A DNA stretch of 64,000 nucleotides, taken from Ornithodoros turicata (lineage: Eukaryota; Arthropoda; Arachnida; Ixodida; Argasidae). A model generated the notes under the pieces. That model saw only the letters and a list, made by a program, of their open reading frames with translations. It searched no databases and had not been told where the DNA came from. Positions 58,291-64,000 of this stretch are shown piece by piece. Both the position numbers and the translations under genes were made by a program. Position 1 is the first letter of the stretch. Each line of letters opens with the position of its first letter. The DNA lies in NCBI RefSeq assembly GCF_037126465.1, contig NC_088202.1:124758123-124822122 (forward strand). The letters run 5' to 3'.

Positions 58291-61110
58291 TAATTAGTTG
58301 TTCGTTAGGTCCATAAGCTGTCCTGCAAGATGTTCGCCTGGCCGCATTACACGCCTGCCAAGATGGTATGTGCGCTGCTCATAGAACGTTTTTATTAAGA
58401 AAAAAAAAAAAGAGACACATTATGGCGAATAAAAAAACAAAAAGGAACACCTTGTATATTTCGGAATGTGCCACATTCTCTGATTTCTTTCCTTTCATAT
58501 TTGAAATAGGATATGTCTTCTTTGTTTTGAAGGTAAACAAAACAGTACAACAACAAACTGCCTTTTTTGTTTTGGCACGCGTGTGCGTTTCTAATGGAAT
58601 ATTTTAGTTCACCGAGCACCTTTGCCCCTCGTAATTAAAGCGCCTTAATTATTCAAAACACAATAGCTCCAAACAAGCTCCCGCCATTAAGCCGGTATAA
58701 CACTTGGGTGGGTCCGCAAGAAGGTAACTTAGATGGGAGTCTAAAATGTCACTCTATTACACGGTTTTAAAAGCAGCGCAGGATACGCGCGCGGAGATGC
58801 CGAGAAGCATTAAAAAAAGAATGAAACAAATCCAACCATGGGAGCTTGTAAAAGAGCGCCTATAGATCCCAATTAGAGCATCCCGGAAGGTGACGCTAGG
58901 AACAGCTCTGACGTACGTAATCGGTCGGTGTTAACTTAATTGCGAATAATCTTGGAAGAGCCCGTGTTACCGCTCTCGACATTTTTCTTTTCAACTTTGC
59001 GCTTTATATGTATACTTTGTGTTGTTTGTCCCACTACTTTTCATCTATTTCTCCGGTGTTTCTCTTCCTCTTTTTTACACGCGCGTACCTCAAGTGCAGG
59101 CTTTCAAATGCGCTTGATTGGAGACAGCGTTCGTCATGGTACAGAGAGCCAAACTGTGTTTATCGTTCCGCGAGCGTGTTACCCGCGCGCGAAACAAAAA
59201 CTACTACACCGCGCCATAAATCCTTCTTAAAAGTACTTAATTGTTCCAAACTCTTTCTTTTCCTAAATGAAGCACATGCGCTGTCGCTGCTGCGTTTCTT
59301 GTTGTTTGCGTCTACGCCGGTATGAGAAAGCGGATGTCTTAAGATACATGATATTTTGTATAAGTAGTATTTTGTAGTGTAATGTGTGCCGTTCGGTATA
59401 GGCAAGGTGTAGGCCGATATGAGGATTTTGGGAAATATCGCAGGCTTCTTGACCCTGCTAGCTTTCCAAGTGCTTTCTCAGTATATATATCAGTTTGTTT
59501 GTTTGCTTGCCCTCGTGTTAAATTGGTCGTTGTTCACATGTCCTCTTTTCATATCTCTGAGACTCTTTTTGTCTATGAAATCATGAGGGACGCTGAGGCG
59601 GAGTGGTATATTTGGGAAGGATGAATTTTGCCCACACTTAAGTCACATAATGATCTTCAGTCGTCATTCAGCCTTATACAGGGGCTTCGTCACTAGAGTC
59701 TCAAGCTGTGACTGATAAATACAAAAGACGGTTATTCGCACCGATGTGAACCTGTATTACTACTTTCACAACATAGGGGACAATAGTCGCGTATAATATC
59801 GACATCGCGAATACTGCAAATCATCCAGTTCTGAAGCCACGGCAGGTGTCTGAGGCAGCGCCGGAGAGGTTTCTCAACCTCTCTAAGTTACGTTAGGAGT
59901 TACAAAAGAACGCTGAATTACACATTTCAGTTTGTCAGAAAGCTATTATTTAACAACAACCTGTTTATAACACAAGGCCAATAGTAGATGTCCCAGCCCA
60001 GACGTCCCACCAGTATAGATGCACCCGGAGCCACTCCCAGGTGCACGTAAACTAGATTGTGTTGTTCTCTACCTTCATGTTTGGAATCACGCAGTCATCG
60101 GCTTCATCACACGCATAAGCGACGTCCCAATAATGACACTGTTCGAAAAAAAAATATTGATATGGATGGGAAGACGTTAGCAGTCTGTGATGTGCCGTTG
60201 TATCTCGCGCTGTGCTTCAACGCGTTGCCAAGCCGGTATCCCTGCCTACAACAAAGGTGGACGCCATATACCGTAGCACATAACAGAATCAAACAATTCC
60301 ATTCTTAAACCACATCTCTTATCAATAATACAATTTAGGCACAATAATAAGCCACGCTAAATAGGACCCCTGGTACGAGACAAATCGTACATATTCATGT
60401 CACATGGTCTCCGACAGTTCAGCTAGTCTCTTGAGCACAGCCAGTTGGCGATCTGTAATCTTGAGCGTATGAAAGTACTACGCGTGCGCAGGAGAACTTG
60501 AAGGGAAGGTGTACGGGATTCAGAGGCGGCGGCTTCTTTGAGTGGACCTCGTGATGGTGCGTAAAAATGCCCGCGCTGCGCTCAACATTGGCATTGATGG
60601 ATGCCGATGCGGCAAAGAACAATTACAGGGCACATGCAGGAATGAATATAGGGTATAGCTGCGCACGAACTTTTTTTATTATGGTTTTCGCAAAGCTTGC
60701 TCGCGTGACATTCCCCGAGTGTTGCACATGCTACACCCCACATATTATGCTGCCTAGCAGCCATCGTGTGGGAATATTCTGATACATAGAGTTAACGGAA
60801 TCCCTCGTCCGGGTTGTTCTTAGAGGTTGCCGTCGCAGGTGTATGTTTGGAAATACATTGTTTCCACTGAATCTCATTAGATTGCAAATAGTGAAGGAAA
60901 CGAGTATTTGTATAAATTGTTTGTCAACTCCTAAAACATATTTCTTTTCTGTTGTGGCTCTTGGTTTCCATTTTTTATTTTTGTCTGTGTGTATGTGTAA
61001 GAAGAGTTAAATGGCGCGGACGACCACGATGGTGAAATGAATGCGTGGAAATTGGAAGAGGACGAGGAGTTTAGAGGAAAAAGACAAAGTAGGGTATTTG
61101 TAGGGTGCTT
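58291..61110. other. Intergenic or intronic, no gene seen
   Basis: Short frames overlap on both strands at 58940-59405 and 60057-60310. I found no domain, no convincing exon boundaries and no transposon termini. A-rich runs occur at 58398-58412 and 60145-60155. Confidence 0.4.
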
Positions 61111-61116
61111 CAATGC

Positions 61117-61204
61117 TAGTATTCAGGCACCCTATATAGGGTGCATGAATACTACTACTACTATTAGTACTAAGGTTCACCTATACTTGAACCTTAGTAC
61201 TAAT
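61117..61204. repeat. Two adjacent palindromes around an ACT microsatellite
   Basis: The first, 61117-61154, reads TAGTATTCA.GCACCCTATATAGGGTGC.TGAATACTA, perfect but for one central pair of positions. After ACTACTACT, the second has 17-base perfect arms ATTAGTACTAAGGTTCA and TGAACCTTAGTACTAAT with an 8-base loop (61163-61204). AGTACTA words link both. The upstream copy GTAGGGTGCTTCAATGCTAG is a partial repeat of the first. Confidence 0.85.
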
Positions 61205-61330
61205 TAGGATGAGGTGGCAAGCAGCACAGCCTCGAAGACATGCTCGGGGAAAACGCCAATGGAGGGTGTTCCTTGCAACGTATTTGCTTGACGCAACGTA
61301 TTACTTGAGGGAACGAAACTTTTTGTTGTT
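61205..61330 (+). mobile_element. SINE body fragment
   Basis: GGGTGTTCCTTGCAACGTAT followed by TTGCTTGACGCAACGTATTA, CTTGAGGGAACGAAACTT (61264-61322) matches the body of the SINE at 62600-62780 almost exactly over about 58 bases. The tRNA-like head is missing, and the 3' side goes into TTTTTGTTGTTG. Confidence 0.65.
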
Positions 61331-62595
61331 GTCTTGAAAGCTGTTCCTCCAAACTCATGCAGCCAATAACGTTGATTGACAGGATATTTACAGGCTCTGG
61401 TGTCAGTTCATCGGTTTCCTATACATGAAGCCTGAAAGTAACAAAATAGCCACAGAAAGTAGGATCTGTTATCCCTGTAAATAAGTGGCACACACGTAGA
61501 ATAGCAAACAATGAAACGGAACGCTTTTATAGCGCGAACCAGTGCATAGAGTCTTGTAATTTGAACGCAGCCTCACAATGCCTCATTTTAGGTAATAACG
61601 TTTCTATTTGTTAGCGATGGGGCCTTCGTGTAATCACATTCGGACTCCCTCTCAACAAATGCACTCAGCGCATTGAATGCATAGACAGCAAGCGTGGTGA
61701 ATGCATAAGCAATGCACAAGTGACGCCTTCTTTGACGAACTCCCCTCGTCTGCCACCGCTAGCGATTGGTGGATATCCAGACAACCCAGCTCCTTGGCTG
61801 TCAATCAACATCGGGGTAGAGTTTATGGGGTGTCCCGTCTGCATGATCCACGGATGACAGGTTAGCGTCCCCGTTATACAGTCGTCGAATCCGCGTGGGG
61901 CACGGGGCTGCAATCGTTCTCTCGAAGAAACAGTTCGGAGCGATCCATGTGAAGGAATGGGATGAGCGTTGGGGCAGATGAGTTACCCAGCTGTTATGTT
62001 GACCGCTGCGCCCTCTCTGTTACTTCTTATTGGTGACGTCATCATACACAAATGCCGAAGTTTTATAATGATATTGTTTGCCCTGTACTTAACACCTTTG
62101 CTGATGTTAAGTGGCTGAAAAATTGTGTTTTGCGATAATTTATGCTAATCTCTTTTTGCCGTCTGTCACTTATGCGCATTTAATCAGCAGTTTGTCTGCT
62201 TAAAAAAAAAAACGCTTGATTTGTTTTCATCCCTTCTTTTGTCGAATCCTGTTTCACTTCTCTACTTGGGTGTTTACTGCTCAGAAGGGTATCGCCTGGA
62301 CGTTGAGAGGCATCGGATAAAAATAAAATCAATTAATTCTTAGCGTGCTGGTCCATCTGTGGATAAAACACTACCCAGCTCAACAATAGCGGATAATCAG
62401 CGATTGATCTGGCAACCTGCGATGTTTTGACTATATCTGCCGAGGTGGTTATTTATCATATGCGCGTCTTTCTCCGTGGTTTCAATTTTCTATGAAAGAA
62501 ATAATAGGGGGCACTTTTAGTCAGCGACACATACAGATTAGGATGGAAATTGGTGTTCTGAGGCTGGAACACCGAAGACACAAAGCCTCAAGTGC
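61331..62595. other. Intergenic or intronic, no gene seen
   Basis: An 82-codon - strand frame at 61665-61913 begins MQPRAPRGFDDCITGTLTCH. Translated in this way it looks like a chance frame with no domain or splice support. An A run lies at 62202-62212. Confidence 0.4.
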
Positions 62596-62599
62596 CTAA

Positions 62600-62780
62600 G
62601 TACGATGAACGAAGAAAGAGGTAGAGCCCTGGATCGGTAATCCAGAAGATGTCGGTTCGAGTCCCGCAGCTGACTAACCTTTTCAGTGACTTCCTTCCAG
62701 GGTGTTCCTTGCAACGTATTTGCTTGACGCAACGTATTACTTCAGGGAACGAAACTTGTTGCTTGTGACTTCCTACTTTC
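62600..62780 (+). mobile_element. tRNA-derived SINE
   Basis: The head contains an anticodon-like arm CTGGA-TCGGTAA-TCCAG (62630-62646) and a B box GTCGGTTCGAGTCCCGC (62652-62668), so the source is a tRNA. The A box is eroded (GGTAGAGCCC). The body continues GCAGCTGACTAACC and then the GGGTGTTCCTTGCAACGTAT module shared with 61264-61322. It is not a functional tRNA gene: the acceptor stem and D arm are absent. Confidence 0.65.
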
Positions 62781-63167
62781 TTTCTACATAGAGATTCTTA
62801 ATATTTACAGCCCAGCTTGTTGTCCTTATGTACTGAATTAGCTGTACTGTATATTATGTACTGCTGAAAGTCTCATGTGTATGGGACGCTAAGCACAGGG
62901 ACGCGGCCTTCAAGGCTCTTGTCAATTTCATTGTGAAATCTGGACTAGAAACCCTATACTAGACGGCGCGTGAACATTACCATGATCCTTGATGTGAACG
63001 GCGCGCTCGGTCCTGCGTGGTCGCGGTCGAGAGGCTCGACCCGGTGAACTTTTGCGGTGCGCTCGCACCTTCTGTGGTGCAATCGTACCGTTTCGTTTTT
63101 TTGGGGGGTAGCAGAATTCGCTTGCGCGGATTCGACCTCCCCTCGTTATTTTATCAACCACCAACCA

Positions 63168-63566
63168 CACTGTAACAGTTTTCACACCTTTAAAGGTTCA
63201 GTAATGTGCATGGCACACGCCTTTTCCGGTGTAATTCTGGTAACATCATAATGGAGTACGGTTTAGCACTAGTTTTCTTCACTCGTATTTGGTCTGTCCT
63301 CCAAAAATTCAGTCTTTCGGAGTCTCAACATTGTTGAACAGTTTTGTAGACGCTTGCACGTGCTCGATTATCGGTAGCGATGCATATATGCATTAACACG
63401 TATCTACGATATCCACGACATAATGAAGGCAAGATTTGCATTGACACCTGATCTTTTGTAGTGCTTTCTGAATTTTGCAAAATATCATCCTGGAGGTACA
63501 GTGTTAGGCACCCAGGTTTAACATGCATGGCGCACACCTTTAAAGGTGTGAAAAAGTTTACAGTGA
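63168..63566. mobile_element. MITE with CACTGTAA...CACACCTTTAAAGGT ends
   Basis: The left end CACTGTAACAGTTTTCACAC, then CTTTAAAGGT, and the reversed right end TCACTGTAAACTTTTTCACA, then CCTTTAAAGGTGTG, are inverted repeats. The right one holds an 18-bp perfect palindrome CACACCTTTAAAGGTGTG at 63533-63550. ACCAACCA flanks it on both sides (63160-63167, 63567-63574), a possible 8-bp target duplication, although the flanks are themselves repetitive (AACC). No coding capacity. Confidence 0.6.
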
Positions 63567-63574
63567 ACCAACCA

Positions 63575-63980
63575 ACCTATGTACTGTGCAACAATGCGTG
63601 TACTTTCCGAGCAGTATTCTATTAAATTAGTCTCTGCAAGTGATTATGAACAACTGAACAGGAGGGAATTGAGCGATCTCGAGGAACGTTGTTGAGTGTA
63701 GAATTTCTGTAGTTTTGGGAACGTAAGAAAATAGGTGCAAGGTGAGAACGTGTTTATGTGCATGAATATAAATATGTTACAAAGAGGAGTCGAAATACGC
63801 ATATGTTACACTTTATTCGAGCCCTGATTTCTTACCATATTGCCGTAAACATGCGACAGGGTATTTCCCAGGGTATTTCGAACCATATTTCTCGCAGTAG
63901 TTTCAGTTATTATGCATTGTTGCGCAGCACTCGCGAGACAGCGAAATGTATAGATGTAAAAATGCCCCGAAACGCGGTGT
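63575..63980. other. Intergenic sequence, no gene seen
   Basis: No feature recognised apart from AT-rich words near 63750-63815. Confidence 0.5.
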
Positions 63981-63981
63981 G

Positions 63982-64000
63982 TACAGGGTGTCCCAGAAAA
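63982..64000 (+). mobile_element. Start of a TACAGGGTGTCCC-type repeat, cut by the window edge
   Basis: TACAGGGTGTCCCAGAAAA is the stereotyped terminus of a widespread class of arthropod repeats and resembles the start of the repeat at 57748. Only the terminus is in view. Confidence 0.45.

Noticed and set aside
62626..62680. Possible tRNA gene (TCCAG arm, GGT anticodon-like loop, TTCGAGTC)
   Set aside because: The D arm and acceptor stem are missing and it continues into a SINE body, so it is a SINE head.

Overview
This 64-kb window looks like a gene-poor, transposon-rich stretch of an arthropod nuclear genome, most likely a chelicerate of the tick type. That assignment is an inference. It rests on tRNA-derived SINEs (one body resembles the Ruka family of hard ticks), on non-LTR retrotransposon tails ending in AATAAAGTTGTTGTT or CATCAT runs, on long dinucleotide, tetranucleotide and poly-C tracts, and on the lack of any bacterial-style gene packing. 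Almost every open frame over 60 codons is random, antisense to a repeat, or a by-product of a microsatellite or satellite.

Host genes: the best candidate is a 60-bp first coding exon at 47101-47160 (+). It starts in a YY1-like CAAGATGGCGGA context, ends in a GTGAGT splice donor, and follows a CpG- and purine-rich promoter-like stretch. Weaker candidates on the - strand are a cysteine-rich exon at 57218-57360, a second cysteine-rich frame at 56327-56486, and a short Tudor-like fragment at 1948-2006. Non-coding stretches that look constrained or promoter-like lie at 9060-9260, 11080-11265, 14440-14880 and 46260-46385. None of these proves a gene.

Mobile elements dominate. Three hAT DNA transposons are delimited with CAG...CTG-type ends and 8-bp target duplications: 17930-18815, 37794-38803 and 40219-41310. 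The last carries a decayed transposase C-terminus with the hAT dimerisation motif. The second has a BED-finger-like frame. At least six less complete hAT-like ends are scattered through the window. In all of them the subterminal DNA is built from one family-specific short word repeated many times. TA-flanked foldback MITEs lie at 39202-39655, 42934-43080, 43702-43855 and 52176-52424. Non-LTR retrotransposon 3' ends lie at 12945-13256, 30480-30870, 43858-44165 and 53520-53850 (+), with several tails on the - strand. Three of the four + strand copies end in a related two-part hairpin. tRNA-derived SINEs lie at 26949-27250, 34040-34265 and 62600-62780.

The most complex structure is at 23750-25970. 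Two related satellites, with 239-bp and 234-bp units, sit side by side. One is arranged head-to-head as a large inverted repeat and the other is in direct tandem. Each array boundary falls inside a TA microsatellite. Around 39-41.5 kb, insertions are nested: a TA-flanked MITE and a complete hAT element sit inside an older element rich in AGTACT-like words.
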